A stretch of 64,000 bases of DNA from Capra hircus (Eukaryota > Chordata > Mammalia > Artiodactyla > Bovidae), in assembly GCF_001704415.2 (NCBI RefSeq), contig NC_030824.1, positions 35,025,022-35,089,021 of the forward strand. Reading direction: 5' to 3'. The first letter of the stretch is position 1. The number at the start of each line of letters is the position of its first letter. The translations under genes and the position numbers were made by a program. Below the pieces are notes generated by a model that was not told where the DNA came from, made no database searches, and saw only the letters and a list, made by a program, of their open reading frames with translations. Shown here one piece after another: positions 22,771-36,315 of this stretch.

Positions 22771-24586
22771 GCCAAGGTTAGTTGTGAAGAATGACATATC
22801 TTTAAAATCTTTTACTGGTAATTGCTACATACATAAGCCAAGTCACATTTCCTCTAATTCTGAGACATACTTGCAAATCAATATTTTGGTGAACATATTT
22901 CAGGTATCAATATATATATATATTTTTTTTTAATTCTGAAAAAATGCAAGAATTAGTATCTTCCACTGAAACTTTTTTTCTTTTGCCTTGCAGCAAAGAA
23001 TTTAAATTTCATTCCAGAAGTACTTTCTTTAAAGTTGTAACCTTTACACCACCCTACAGGATTTAATGAAATGCCAGGAGTCATACAAATAAAGATACAA
23101 TTACTTAACTAATTTACAATGTTCAAGTCCCTATGAAATGTACTGTAGGCTAATTCAGTTTGAACATCATCTAAAAGATATTTACTTCCAGAAGCATCAG
23201 AAAACCTGTGTTTATGCAAGTTCAAGAAAAACTTATTAACAAGCTGAAGTGTGTGCAAGATTTTAAATAAGTGCATCTCTTATAAATTCATAACATATAG
23301 GAGATATTTGTCAATAATATTAATGTAAAGACTATTCATTTTTGTCTAATTTCCTCACAAGGAGTCTAAATTATAAAAATTATATAAATGATTTGCATCT
23401 TTATAACATTTAATATTTTCTCTCAAAATGACCTTGTATAACCACTTATTTGATCAAATTAATTTAAATATGTTTAGAGAACTATTTTGTCAACTATCAT
23501 ACCTGGTAAAAGATTTGACAGAAAAATGTATTTTTATAAGTGAGTTCATATGTGTGTGTAGAAAATCACCTACTGGGTTTTTCCAAAGGTGGCAGTTATA
23601 ACCATGCCATTTAGGAGAAAACATGTGGATCTGGATCTGGCTCTATAAAAGTAAGAGTCAATAAATTAAATTTAAAAAAAAGAAAGACTACTGGTGTCTA
23701 TTGTATATATTTTTGCTTGTTAATGAATATATAAATTTATTGTCATCATTGTGACCAATGGATATTTCCTCTTAAACATATCATGATTAATTTAACCAAT
23801 CTCCTGTTGAAAAACATGTAAGTTTTTCCAGCTTTTCACTGGGATAAACTGCTCCAGTATGTCTTTATAATCACACTTAACACACTTTTCATTTTAACTG
23901 AAGACAAACTGCTGAAATTGAATTGACAGAATAAAGGTCATGAGCCTGAAGTGTCTTTTATATCAAATGGGAGTAAATAAAGTTGACCCTCTGCACTATA
24001 ATCTATGATAGTGTTCCATGTCATTTATAAAAGAAATGTTGCAGGTAAGTTATATCTCATATGATTCATTGATTTACTTACTAGTAAGGTCAACTATGTC
24101 ACATTTACTTATTTGCCTTTGATATGTTTCCTTTTCTAATTAATCTATTTCATTTCTATGCTATTTTTCTATTTCACACACAAACTTTTCATATTAATTT
24201 ATAAAATCTCCTTATTTGTTAAATATATTAGAGTGATCTTTCACCCATGATACTGGCTATGATGCACTGGCTTTCTTTATTTTCTTTAACTTTGATTTCT
24301 CTGCTTCCATTTTGATTGTAGTTTTTGCTGTCAAATCTATGGCTTTTATTCTTCATATATTTTTATTTCTGATCTTTTGGTAATGTCAGCTACAAAGTGG
24401 TGCTTGCAAAGGGCCTTTGCCATCTACCTCTGTGAGGACTGAATCCTGTACTTCTGCAGCTGTTGACCTTTGATTCGCCCTGAAGGCAGCTCAGAGTAGA
24501 GAATGAATCACTTTGTACGCTAGGGAAACTGGAGAACAGGTCTTGTAATAGTTATTTTCAGGAACTGATTTCAAGATCCCAATGCT
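22771..24586. other. AT-rich intergenic; possible old L1 relic near 23755-23900
   Basis: A (TA)n/poly(T) run lies at 22908-22932. The block near 23775 (CATGATTAATTTAACCAATC, then CTGTTGAAAAACATGTAAG) resembles an old L1 3' region in minus orientation. At 24400-24560 there is a GC-richer stretch (AGCTGTTGACCTTTGATTCG) that may be an ERV piece. No coding frame was seen. Confidence 0.35.
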
Positions 24587-25606
24587 TTGTTGTTCAGTCT
24601 CTAAGTTATGTCTGACTCTTTGCAACCCCATGAACTGCAGCACTCCAGGCTTCCCTGTCCTTCACTGTCTCAGAGAGGTTGCTCAAACTCATGTCCATTG
24701 GTCAGTGATGCCTTCCAACCAGCTCATTCTCTGTTGCTCCTTTCTCCTCTTGCCCTCGATCTTTCCCTGTATCAGAGTCTTTTCCAATGAGCTGGCTCTT
24801 TGCATCAGGTGGCCAAAGTATTGGAACTTCAACTTCAGCATCTTTTTTTCCAATGAATATTCAGAGTTGACTTCCTTTAGGACTGACTGATTTGATCTCC
24901 TTGCTGTCCAAGGGACTCTCAAGAGTCTTTCCCACCACTCTTCGAAAGCATTAATTCTTCAGCCCTTGGCCTTCTTTATGTATGATCCATCTCTCACATC
25001 CATACACACTACTGGAAAAACCATAGCTTTGACTATATGGACCTTTGCTCTGTTTTTTAATATGGTCTTATGTTTAACATAGCTTTTTTCCAAGGAGCAA
25101 GCATTTTTAATGTCATGGCTGCATTCACCATCCACAGTGATCGTGAAGCCTGAGAAAATAAAATCTGTCGCTCTTTCCATTTTTTCCCATCTATTTACCA
25201 TGGAGTGATGGGACTGGATGCCATAATCTTAGTCTTATGAATGCTGAGTTTTAAGCCAGCTTTTTCACTCTCCTCTTTGATCTTCATCAAGAGGGTCTTT
25301 AGTTTCTCTTCACTTTTCTGCCATTAGGGTGGCATCATCTGCATATCTAAGGTTGTTAATATTTCTCCCAGGAATCTTGATTCCATTTTGTGATTCATCT
25401 AGCCCAGCTTTTGCATGATGTACTTTGCTTATAAGTTAAATAAGCAAGGTGGCACTATATTGCCTTGATGTACTCCTTTCCCAATTTTGAACCAGTTTGT
25501 TGTTCCATTTTCAGTTCTAATGTTGCTTCTTGACCTGCATACAGGTTTCTCTGGGACAGTTAAGATGGTATAGAATTCCAAACTCTTTAAGAATTGTCCA
25601 CAGCTT
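24587..25606 (-). mobile_element. BovB 3' part
   Basis: Minus strand from TTGTTCAGTCTCTAAG (3' end) to the RT core. The RT sequence FQIGKGVHQGNIVPPCLFNL is recognisable at about 25430-25490, and the copy breaks off near CCACAGC at 25606. Many stops. Confidence 0.9.
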
Positions 25607-25640
25607 GAATTCTCCAAATGTCTACAAGAGATTCAATTGT

Positions 25641-25906
25641 TGCATCACCTCATATTTAGAAAAGCACTAAATCCTTTCATGATGACATCAGCTCTTCATG
25701 ACTAGCGGACAACTTTTTGTAAAATAAGAATTTGATTACATTGAACTCTTCCTTCACCAAAATCTTGTATATTGACCTTCCCCTACTACCTCTTTGGGGC
25801 AGTTTCTCACAGATATCACAAATGTCTCCTAGGCTGCAGTCCTCATTTTGCCCCAAATAAAATTTAACTCACAACTTTCACAGTGTGCGTCTTTTTTAGT
25901 GGACAC
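25641..25906 (+). mobile_element. Class I ERV LTR, 3' half or short LTR
   Basis: Contains CCCCAAATAAAATTTAACTC (AATAAA at 25856-25861) and a final GTGCGTC...GTGGACAC, the layout of an ERV1 R-U5 end. The left limit is approximate. Confidence 0.6.
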
Positions 25907-25932
25907 TTAATAACTGTTTTATAGCATAGCAA

Positions 25933-26390
25933 TGTTGCCTACACTTGGCCTCTGTTCACCAGTGACAAATAGAAACATGGAGACATATATTTGAATGAAG
26001 CAGAAAAGAATAGCTTCATTGTTTTGCCAGGTAAAGGGGGCTGGCATGGGATAACGTCCTCAAGACTGTCCCACCCTGAGGGGCTAGTGAAGAGTCTTAT
26101 GCTGTTCAAGGAGCAGAGTGTGGTCACCTCATGGATGTTCTTCTGATTGATTGGTGGTGAGATAATTGAGAGCTAGCATGATCAACCCTCTGGTTCCAAA
26201 TGGTCTGGGCTTACATGCTTGTGCACAGCCTACAGTTAATTTCTCTCACCTGGTGAGGGTTTCAGTACCAGCAAAACATCTCAAAGGACATGTTGTTAGA
26301 AGTTATCTGACATGTGTCAGAATTTATCTATAGTCCTTAAGGCAGAACTAAAAGTTCTTGACTTTGTTCAGTGGCTAAAATATTACTAAT
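25933..26390 (-). mobile_element. ERV LTR, minus orientation
   Basis: Begins TGTTGCCTACACTTGGCC on the plus strand, which is an LTR 3' end when reversed (...GGCAACA). The reversed poly(A) region reads CAAAACAATGAAGC, an AATAAA altered to AATGAA. The right end is not defined. Confidence 0.55.
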
Positions 26391-27880
26391 TTGTCTTGCT
26401 TGTCTATTTTCCTTTCTGCATTTTCTCACTTCTTTGATTACATTTATTCAGATTTTCTATAGGCAAAAGGCAGGTGGAAGACATGCGTGGGAGTCTATTC
26501 TGGGAAGTAAGGCCTCATAGGGCCCTGCTTGGTTATAGTAATAGTAACTGAAATACATCAAACATTTTTTTCCTGATAAATATAGTGTTTTATTTTCCAT
26601 TTTATAAGTATCCTTTCTTTCACTTTGATTCATATTGAACTCATTTGATGAAACTGAGAAGGTAACATATATCTTTGTTTTATATCCAAGTATGTAACAA
26701 TTGCCCCAGTTTTACTTTTGAATATTTAATATTTTTTCTATTAAAATCAGACTTGTGGTTTGTAGATTCTCACTTCTGTTTCTTTGATCTCAGTTTTTAT
26801 TCATGAACTAATGTCACACTGGTCTAATGCTATAGAAGTATATTTTAACATCTTTTAACTTCTTTTTAGGGCTAGGGCTCTCTCATTTCTTTGCTAAAGC
26901 ACAATAAGCTGGGTGAATCCCATCCATTTATTTTTCCAGTGCATGTTGTCAAAAAGAGTCTACATAATGCTTTATAATTATCATATAACTAGTAGAAAAA
27001 TCAGTTAAAATATTAATAAATAGAAGAAAAATAAGAAAACTCAGGGCTTACACAAACTTAGAGCAGTTGGTTTCCTATCAATTTACATTAATGTAGTCCA
27101 GAAAGTAATTCTCCTAAGGAAAATAATCATTTCCTTGTTGCATCAATCTCATGTAATTTGAAGGATAATAAAATGGGGCAAAGCATATAAATTGCTTATG
27201 AGTGCCTAGTACATGAGTATTCAGCTCCATACATTAGGCTATGTCTAGTACTATCATCAATATTATTATCCATGTGTATGTGTAACCACTGTAATATTTT
27301 TGCTTAAGCCAACATGATACTTGTAGAAATGAATCATATAGGATAGATTACATCAAATATACATTATTTTTTAAATATAATTTGATTCTTAAATATCAAC
27401 AGCATCTAATAAATATAACTGTTATTTGAACATCTTTGTATACTAGTTTTGACAATTTAGTTACTGCATTGCACCCTTTTCTAAGCCTGGATTGTTGTCC
27501 CACTTAGTACCCTAACTAATTGCCTTATTTAACTGGTGTCATGACTTGCATGTGCTAATTCTTCTCACAGAGTCTCATTCCCCTCATTTCTATATCTGAT
27601 CACAGGCAGTTGAAAAATTTTCAGATTTTTCTTTTCTCATAGTTTGATTAGTGACTCAATAAGCAATTACATTATTGTAATTTTTTATCACTAAAACATT
27701 ATTTCTCTTAAATAAGTCCAAGGATTACTTATCAAAATTATTCTTCCCATATTAACAGCAATATAATTTAGAATTTATTTCTTTAGAAAACATAGAAATA
27801 GATGTGTGTGGTATAGAATATGTCCTGAAAGTGCATAAAAATTTTAAGAAGCAGAGAGACTAGGTTTTATCCTCTAGACC
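26391..27880. other. AT-rich intergenic DNA
   Basis: No coding frame and no repeat recognised. Confidence 0.5.
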
Positions 27881-29460
27881 AGACTTCTAAGCAAATAAAA
27901 AATTTGAGACAAAGAGGATCATTATAATGATAACAAAAGCAATCCGCCAGGAAGACATAATCAATTTAGCTCTGTATACATCAAACAGAGCTTCACCATA
28001 AATAAAGGAAAATTATAGAATTTAAAGGAGAAAAAATTTATATTTATAATTGATAGAATTATTCAGCAGACAGTCAGCAAGGAAATAAAAGACCTGAAAA
28101 CACAATCAACCAATAGGATCTAACTGACATATATACAATATTCTACCAAAAAGCAGCAGAATGCACATCTGTTTCAAGTGGCATGGAATATGGAATATTT
28201 ATCAAGATATACCATATCTTGGATTATGAAATATATCTCAATTTTTTAAAGTTATTATAGAATGAGTTAACTATTATGTAATCAAAGTAGAAATTAAAAA
28301 TACAAAGACAATAGTAAAATATCTAAGCTTGTGGAGATTAAACAATGCAGTTGTAAATAATTCAATAGTAAAGATAAAATCTTAATGGACATTTTTAAAA
28401 ATTTACAGAAAAGAATTAAATAAGTAGTATGCAGTTAAAGCAGTGTTGAGAGAGAAATTTGCAGCATTAAATTCTCATATTAGAGACAAGGAAATTGAAA
28501 TAAAAATAACCCAATAACAAATGAAAATAACCCAATTTTTCTCCGGTGAAACAAACAAACATATATATATATATGGAGGGCAAAGTAAGCCAAATGCAAG
28601 AAGAAAAATTAAAATCAATGAAACTGAAAATAGTAAAATGATAGAGAAAAATCAGTGATAAAAAGCCAGTTCTCTGAAAAAGGTAACAACAAAAATGATG
28701 AGCCTCTTTAAATGACAAAAATGAAAAAAAGGGAAGATACTAATGGCCTAGATCAGGAATGAAAAAGGAGATATAACTAGCCATTAATAGATAGCCAAAG
28801 ATATTATAGCCATTAATAACAGAGATAAAATGGAATGAGTATGAACTTGGAAGAAATGGGTCAATTTTTCTGTGAAAGCCAGAAACTACAAAAAGTCTGC
28901 TAAATTGGGATAGATAGTCTCAACATCTATATTACCATAAGATAAATTGAATGAATAATTTAAAACTCCAGGAAAATAAATCTATAGACCCATTGGAGAA
29001 TTCTAATAAACATACTTGAAAAATTAAGATGTATATACAATCTCTTTCAGAAATTATAAAAGGAAATAATTTTTACCAATTCATGTGGGATCAGATTTAT
29101 ACTGATTTAAGAGACAAAGGTAACACAAGAGAAGAAAGCTATAGATTAATATAGAGATAAGAATTTTGAACAATACTCTAGCAAACCAAATCTGGCATCA
29201 TGCAGGGAAAAAAGATTATACACAATAACCAAGTGAAATTTACTCCCAATATGCAAGGTTGTTTCAACTCTAAAATTAAACAATGCAATAAATTATATCA
29301 ATAAGTTAAAGAAGAAAAAAATTATGACTATATCAACTGACACAGAAAGGCATATAAAAAAGTCAGTACCCATACATGATTTTAAAAACTCTAGCAGGTT
29401 AAAGATAAAAATGCATTACAACAACCTGATAAATAGTATCTACAAAACAAAACAACTATA
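27881..29460 (+). mobile_element. Ancient L1 ORF2 fragment
   Basis: Order and wording of blocks follow L1 ORF2: endonuclease-side (CAATCAACCAATAGGATCTA near 28107), then GCAGTTAAAGCAGTGTTGAG near 28430, AAATCAATGAAACTGAAAA near 28612, and the RT-side CTAGCAAACCAAATCTGGCA near 29177. Stops are everywhere. It probably predates BovB. Confidence 0.8.
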
Positions 29461-29544
29461 ACTGTGTCTTTTTTTTTCTTTTATAGGAACCCTTATTCAA
29501 TTGAATGAGTCATAGAGGATTTTATGATATTGACGTTTTGTTTT

Positions 29545-29705
29545 GTTTTGTTTAACTTTTTTCAAATAATTTTTTAATTGGAGAAAAATTGCTTTACAAT
29601 GTTGTATTGGTTTCTGCTGTAAAACAACATGAATAAGCCATAATTATGCATATATGCTCTCCTTTTTAACCTCCTTCCCCTACCCCATCCCAATCCTCTA
29701 AACAG
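29545..29705 (-). mobile_element. L1 3' UTR fragment
   Basis: GTTTTGTTTTGTTTAAC is a T-rich tail. It is followed by AAATTGCTTTACAATGTTG and CCTCCTTCCCCTACCCCATC, the 3' UTR of L1 in minus orientation. It directly follows the old ORF2 fragment but is opposite to it, so it is a separate insertion. Confidence 0.8.
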
Positions 29706-30032
29706 TCATAACATTGGATTCAGTAATGATGATAGAAATGATATTAAGGTAAATTAATTTTTAATAATGACTTTTGATAATTTCCTGTAATTATCACAGA
29801 AGGCTAACACAGTTCCTTTTCACTGATTTCAATCAAAAGACACTTTTCAAAAATTCTGAAACACATATTTATTTATCACCACATTATTTCCTGAAAGTAA
29901 TTTATCTTTTAGTTCATAAATATATGCCCAAATATTTATGACTGAAATAAATGATAATTGGGATTTCATTTAAAACAGTTTAGGAGAGTGAGAGTTTAAA
30001 GAATTAAAGGAGGCACAAAATATGAGAATTTA
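29706..30032. other. Intergenic, no recognised feature
   Basis: AT-rich. The last two bases (30031-30032, TA) are the target site of the mariner that follows. Confidence 0.5.
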
Positions 30033-31266
30033 TTAGGTTGGTGCAAAAGTAACTGCAGTTTTTGCATTGTTTAAATTTGCCATTTGATACTGGAATACAT
30101 TCTAAATAAATGTGGTTAAGTTGTAGATCATTTTAATGCATATTTTCCCTCTTTTTTTTTTTTTTGCTAATGACATTGCTTGCTGTTTATTTTATATTTA
30201 GAGTATGGAAATGATGTTAGGCAAAAAGCAAAGTTGAGTGATATTCTTTAAAATGAATCGTAAAGCATCAGAGATAACTTGCAACATCAACAGTGCATTT
30301 ACCCCAGGAACATACAGTGCAGTGGTGGTTTAAGAAGTTTTGCAAAGGAGATGAGCACCTTGAAGATGAGGAGTGCAGTGGCTGGCCACTGGAAGTTGAC
30401 AATGACCAATGAGAGCAGTCATCAAAGCTGATCCTCATAGCTACATGAGAAGCTGCTGAAGAATTCAGCAAGGACCATTCTATGATCATTTGGCATTTGA
30501 AGCAAACTGGAAAGGTGAAAAAGCTTGGTAAGTGGATGCCTCATGAGCTGACTGCAAATCAAAAAAATCAGCATAATGAAGTGTCGTCTTCTCTTATCCT
30601 ATGTAATAACAATGAACCATTTCTTAAGTGATGAAAAGTGGATTGTACATGATAACTGGCAACAACCAACTCAGTGGTTAGACTGAAAAGAAGCTCCAAA
30701 ACACTTCCCAAAGCCAAATTTGCACCAAAAAAAAAAAAAGTTCATGGTCACTGTTTGGTGGTCTCCTGCTGATCTGATCCACTACAGCTTTCTGAATCTA
30801 GCCAAAACCATTTCATCTAAGAAGTATGCTCAGCAAATTGATGAGATGCAATGAACACTGCAAGGCCTGAAGCCAGCACTGGTCAACAGAATGTGCCCAA
30901 TTCTTCTCCATGACAATGCCAGATCACGCATTGCACAACTAACACTTCAAAAGTTGAATGAATGGGGCTACAAAATTTTGCCTTATCCATCATACTCACC
31001 TGACCTCTTACTAAGCAGTTACTACTTCTTCAAGCATCTTGACAACTTATTGAAGAAAAAACACTTCCACAACCAGGATGCAGAAAATGCTTTCCAAGTC
31101 TTTGCCAAATCCTGAATCACAAATTTTTATTCTATGAGAATAAGCAAACTTAATTTCTCAGCAAAAATGTTTGATTATATATTTTGATTAATAAAAATTC
31201 ATTTGAGTCTAATTAAAATGATTCAGAATTCATGGTCCAAAACTAATTGTGCTTGCACCAACATAA
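30033..31266 (+). mobile_element. Mariner (Hsmar1-like), near complete
   Basis: The left inverted repeat starts TTAGGTTGGTGCAAAAGT (30033) and the right one ends TTGCACCAACATAA (31266), with the TA target on both sides (30031-30032, 31267-31268). The length of about 1.23 kb is close to a full mariner of this lineage. It is cut-and-paste DNA, not a retroelement. Inside is a broken transposase (next entry). Confidence 0.93.
30180..31113 (+). pseudogene. Mariner transposase, inactivated
   Basis: Several stops and frameshifts break the frame. The longest clean piece covers about 30891-31113, including LHDNARSRIAQLTLQKLNEW. The catalytic triad of mariners is DD34D. The first Asp survives in SDEKW (codon 30630-30632) and the second in LHDN (30912-30914). 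The third position, 34 residues on, is AGT/Ser (31017-31019) in SPDLLLSSYYFF. Loss of that metal-binding Asp alone would stop DNA cleavage. The family is that of human Hsmar1/SETAR. Confidence 0.9.
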
Positions 31267-31299
31267 TAATTGTTGAAGATAGAACATTTTGGTATCTTT

Positions 31300-33052
31300 A
31301 TTGTTGTTGTTTGGTTGCCAAGTTGTGTCTGACTCTCTGTGATGCCATGATCTGCAGCACACTGGGGCTCCCTGTCGCTCACTATTTCCCAGAGTTTGCC
31401 CAAGTTCATTGCTCATTGAATCAGTGATACCATCCAGCCATCTTATTCTCTGTTGCCCCTTCTCCTTCTGCCTTCAATCTTTCCCAGCATCAGTGTCTTT
31501 TCAAATGAGTCAGCTGTTCCCATCAGATGGCCAAAGTATTGGAGCTTCAGCTTCAGCATCAGTCCTTCAATGAGTATACAGGACTGATTTCCTTCAGGAC
31601 TGATTTGTTTGATCTCCCTGCTGTCCAAGGGACTTTCAAGAATCTTCTCCAACACCACAGTTCAAAAGCATCAATTCTTCAGTGCTCAGCTTTCTTTATA
31701 GTCCAACTCTCACATCCATACATGACTACTGAAAAATATGTAGCTTTGACTATACAGACCTTTATTGGCAATGTAATGTCTCTGCTTTCTAATACACTGT
31801 ACAGATTTGCTATAGCATTCCTTCCAAGCAGCAAGTGTCTTTTAATTTCATGACTGCAGTTACCATCTGCAGTGATTTTGGAGTCTAAGAAAATAAAGTC
31901 TGTCACTGTTTCCATTGCTTCCCCATCTATTTGCCAGGGAGTGATGGGACAGGATGCCATGATCTTAGTTTTTTGAATGCTGAATTTTAAGCCAGCTTTT
32001 TCACTCTCCTCTTTACCTTCATCAAGAGATTCTTTAGTTCCTCTTCACTTTCTGCCATTACAGCTGTATCATCTGCATATCTGAGATCGTTGATGTGTCT
32101 TTTGGCAATCTGAATGCCAGCTTGTGATTCACCTAGCCCAACATTTCACATAATGTTCTCTGCATATAAGTTAAATAAGCAGGGTGATAATATACAGCCT
32201 TGACATACTTCTTTCCCAATTTGGAAACAGTCCATTGTTCCATGTCCAGTTCTGTTGCTTCTTAACCTGCATACAGGTTTCTCAAGAGGCAGGTCAGGTG
32301 GTCTGGTATTCTCATCTCTTGAATAATATTCCACAGTTTGTTGTGATCCACGCAGGTCAAAGGCTTTGGCACAGTCAATGAAGCAGAGGTAGATGTTTTT
32401 CTGGAACTCTCTTGCTTTTTTGATGATCCAACAGATGTTGGCAATTTGATCTCTGGTTCCTCTGCCTTTTCTAAATCCAGTAAATGCTAAATTCTTGTCC
32501 ACAGCAGTAGATATAATGGTCATCTGAATTAAATTTTCCCATTTCTGTACATTTTAGTTCACTGATTCTCAAGATGTTGACATTCACTCTTGCCATCTCC
32601 TGTTTGACCATGTCCAATTTACTTTGATTCATGGACCTAACATTCCAGGTTCCTATGCAATACTGTACTTTGCAGCATTTGATTTTACTTTCATCACACA
32701 TTCACAACTGAGTGTTTTTTTTTCTGCTTTTGCCCAGCTCCTTCATTCTTTCTGAAGCTATTAGTAGTTGCCCTCCGCTCTTCTCTAGCAGCATATTGGA
32801 CACCCTTCGAACTAGGGGTGGGGGGTGGAGGGGTGGGTTGTCTTTCAGTGTTATATCTTTTTTGTCTTTTTATACAGTTCATGGGAATCTCATGGAAAGA
32901 CTACTGGAGTGGTTTACCGTTCTCTCTTCCAGTGGATCATATTTTGTCAGAACTTTCCAAAATGACCTGTCTATCTTGGTTGGCCCTGCACAGCATAGCT
33001 CATAGCTTCATTGAGTTGCACAAGCCTCTTAACCAAGACAAGACAGTGATCT
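31300..33052 (-). mobile_element. BovB with internal deletion, 5' end retained
   Basis: Minus strand from the 3' end to the RT motif GFRKGRGTRDQIANIC (about 32465), then directly to the endonuclease N-terminus (GTWNVRSMNQSKLDMVKQEM at about 32590-32650) and the 5' UTR to about 33052. Roughly 1.3-1.4 kb between the first endonuclease motifs and the RT is missing at about 32478-32490. It has both ends but no complete enzyme. Confidence 0.9.
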
Positions 33053-33390
33053 ATAAAGTATTTGGGTATCCTAAATTAATTTATATATTTATCTATATTT
33101 AAATTTCTATAGCAAACTATTTAAACATTATAGATACAAATAAATGCATTTTGCATCATGTTAAGACATAATGAACAGGGCTAAAATTAAAAAGAAAGAA
33201 TGGAGTCATATCATAAAAATTAATATATTAACTTGACCTTGAAACATAAGAATTTCATCTGTTTGAAATGAATCATAATGGATAAAATGATGAACAGCTG
33301 TATTTCATATGAATAAAGACAATGTGGTAATAATATAGAAATGAAGAGAGGATCGGTATTACCTTATTCTTGTAAAACAGCTTTTCTATT
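33053..33390. other. AT-rich intergenic
   Basis: Nothing recognised. Confidence 0.5.
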
Positions 33391-35660
33391 CATTCATTCA
33401 TTCAGTTTACTTAAAACATAAAATTTCACCTATTTCTCCCATTAATCCCACCACCTTCCTCTGGCAATCATCAATCTGTCTTCAGCGTCAATGAGCTTGG
33501 TTTTACATTTATTTATCTTTAGATTTCACATATAAAACATATCATACAGTATTTATCTTTCTCTACCTGACTTATTTTACTTAATATAATGCCCTCTAGG
33601 TTCATCCATGTTGTCATAAAATGTAAGATTTCATTCTTTTCTATGGCTGAATTATATTCCTTTATATCTATATATAGATATACTTTTTCATTAATCCACT
33701 CATGAATGGACAATTTTTTATATTCACATTGAATGTGGGAATACGTACTTTTTTTGAGTTAGTGATTTTCTTTCCTGTGGAAAAGACAGACGTTCCACTT
33801 CTGGTTCATATTAGTTCTAGTTTTAATTTTGGAGGGAACCTCTGTACTGCTTTCCATAGAGGCTGCACCAGTTTACGTTCTCACTAACAGTGCACAAGTG
33901 TTTCCTTTTCTCCAAATACTTGCCAACACTTATTTCCGGTCTTTGATAATACCATTCTGACAGGTGTGAGTAACATCTCACTGTGGTTTGATTTGCATTT
34001 CCCTCATAATCAGTGATGTTCAGTAACTTTTCACCTTTCTATTGGTGATCTAAATGTTGTCTTTGGAAAAATGTCAATTCAGAGTTTCTGCCAGTTTTTA
34101 AATAAAATTACTTAGTTTGCTTTTGAATTATATGAGTTCTTTATATATTTTGGAGATTAGCCCCTTATCATATATATCATTGCAAATATTCTCTCCCAGT
34201 TAGTTGGCTGTCTTTTCATTTTTATTATGATTTCCTTTGCTGTGCATAAGCTTTTGGGTTTAATGAGGTACTACTTATTTATATTTGCTTTTGTTGATTT
34301 TGCTTTTGGTCTCAGAATCAAGAAATCACAGTCAAGATCAATGTCAAAGAGTTTACTACCTGTATTTTCTTCTAGATGTTTCATAGTTTCAGGTCTTACG
34401 TCTGAGTTGTTAATCCATTTTGAGTTAATTTTTCTTTATGGTATAAGATTTCCTCATTATATTCTTGGCTCCTTTGTGATAAATTAATTGACCATATATG
34501 CATGGGCTTATTTCTGAGTTTTCTATTATATTCCATTGATTTATGTGTCTGTTTTATGTCAGTAATATATTGTTTTAATTAATATATCTTCATGATATAG
34601 TTTGAATTCAGAGAATATAATGCCTCCAGCATTATTCTTTCTCAAGGCTGCTTCAGCTATTCAGGGTCTTTTTCAGTTCTATACAGATTTTAAGTTTGTG
34701 TGTTTACTTCTGTGAAAAATGTCATTGGAATTTTTATAGGTTGCATTGAGTCTGTATATTGCTTTGGGTACCATGGACATTTAACAATATTTATTCTTCT
34801 AATTCATGAGGAATATCTTTTCATTAATTTGTGCCTCTTTAGTTTATTTACTTAATATCCCATAGTTTTCAATATCAATCTACTGGTCTTTCAGCTCTTT
34901 GGTTAAACATATTTCTAGAAATTGTTGTTGTTTTTTTGATGCAGTTATAAATGGGATTATTTCATTAACTTTTCTTTCTGATAGTTCATTATTAGTGTAT
35001 AGAAATGCAACTCACTTTTGCATATTAATTTTGTTTCCTGTAACTTTACTGAGTTGATTATTAGTTTTAACAGTTTTGATGGAGTCTCTAGTGTTTTCCA
35101 TACATAGCATCATGTCATCAGCAAATAGTGACAGTTTTATTTCTTCCTTTCTAATTTGAAATCCTTTTTTTTCTTTCTTGTGACTCATTACTCTAGATAG
35201 GACTTTCAATACTACACTGAATAAGAGTGGTGATAGTGAGCGTTCCTATATTATTCCTAATCTTAAAAGGAAAGCTTTCAGTTTTCATTGTTGAGTGTGA
35301 TGTTAGCTGTTGGCTTGTCTTAAATGGCCTTTTATATTTTGAGGTGCTTTCCTTTTAGACCCACTTTATTGAGAGTATTTACCTCAAAATATTGATTGTC
35401 AAATGTTTTTTTCTAACTTTATTTAGATGATCATATGATTATTTTCTGTTTTGTTAACATGATATGACACACTGATTGATTTGCAAACTTTGCTTCCCTA
35501 GAGTAAATTCTACTTGATCATGGTGTTTGCTCTTCTTAGCATATTGCTAAATTTCTTTTGCTATAACTTTCTGAAGATTTTGCTTCTATGTTCATCAGGG
35601 ATATTTGTCTGTATTTTCTTTTCTTGTGGCATTCTTGTCTGGCTAGTATCATTTTTTAAT
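33391..35660 (-). mobile_element. Old L1, 3' half, minus
   Basis: Read on the minus strand it runs from L1 3' UTR (left) through ORF2 to before the RT core. The RT active-site box FADDMMLCMENTRDSIK is visible at about 35060-35130, L1's usual F/YADD. It is heavily mutated. It ends at about 35660, nearly touching a second L1 copy in the opposite direction. Confidence 0.82.
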
Positions 35661-36315
35661 GATTAAAAACTAAATATATTTCCCATATATTGGGAACAGG
35701 AGAAAGCTGGCCACCCTCTCCTTATTCACCATAGGTTTGGAAGGTCTAGACACTGAAATGAGGAAAGAAAAATAAATTTTAATACAATTTGGAAAAGAAG
35801 AAAGGCAACTATATATGCAGATATAAATATTTACATAGAGTATAACAACTATCCTAAACGACAAAAAAAAAAAAAAACAGGAAACCTAGCAAAATGAAGT
35901 TAGTTCAGTTGGCTGCAGTATACAAGATCAAAACACAATCAATCAATTTCTGTATACCAACACTAACACGCAGAAACTGAAATTAAAGATATAATAAATA
36001 ATTGCACCAAAAATAAAATACCTAATCATACATTTAATAGCCCATATATAAAATCTATATACTGATAATTACAAAAGGCTAATGAAAGAAATCAGAGATA
36101 TAAATAAATGGAGAGACATACAGTGTTCTTGGACAGGAAGGCTGAACATAGGAACGATGTCAAATTGGTCTAGAGATTTAATAAAATTCTTATCAGTATT
36201 CTAACAAAGACTGTTATAGACTTAGAAAAACCTATCCTAGAATAATTGTAATAGTCTTAAACTTGTCAAAAAAATAAATAAAAGGAGGAGGGGAGAACTT
36301 ACTATACATAATCTT

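Noticed and set aside
32712..33005. Plus-strand frame with a G-rich stretch, possible gene start or G-quadruplex.
   Set aside because: The region is the reversed BovB 5' UTR. The G run (about 32815-32840) has only one or two usable tracts.
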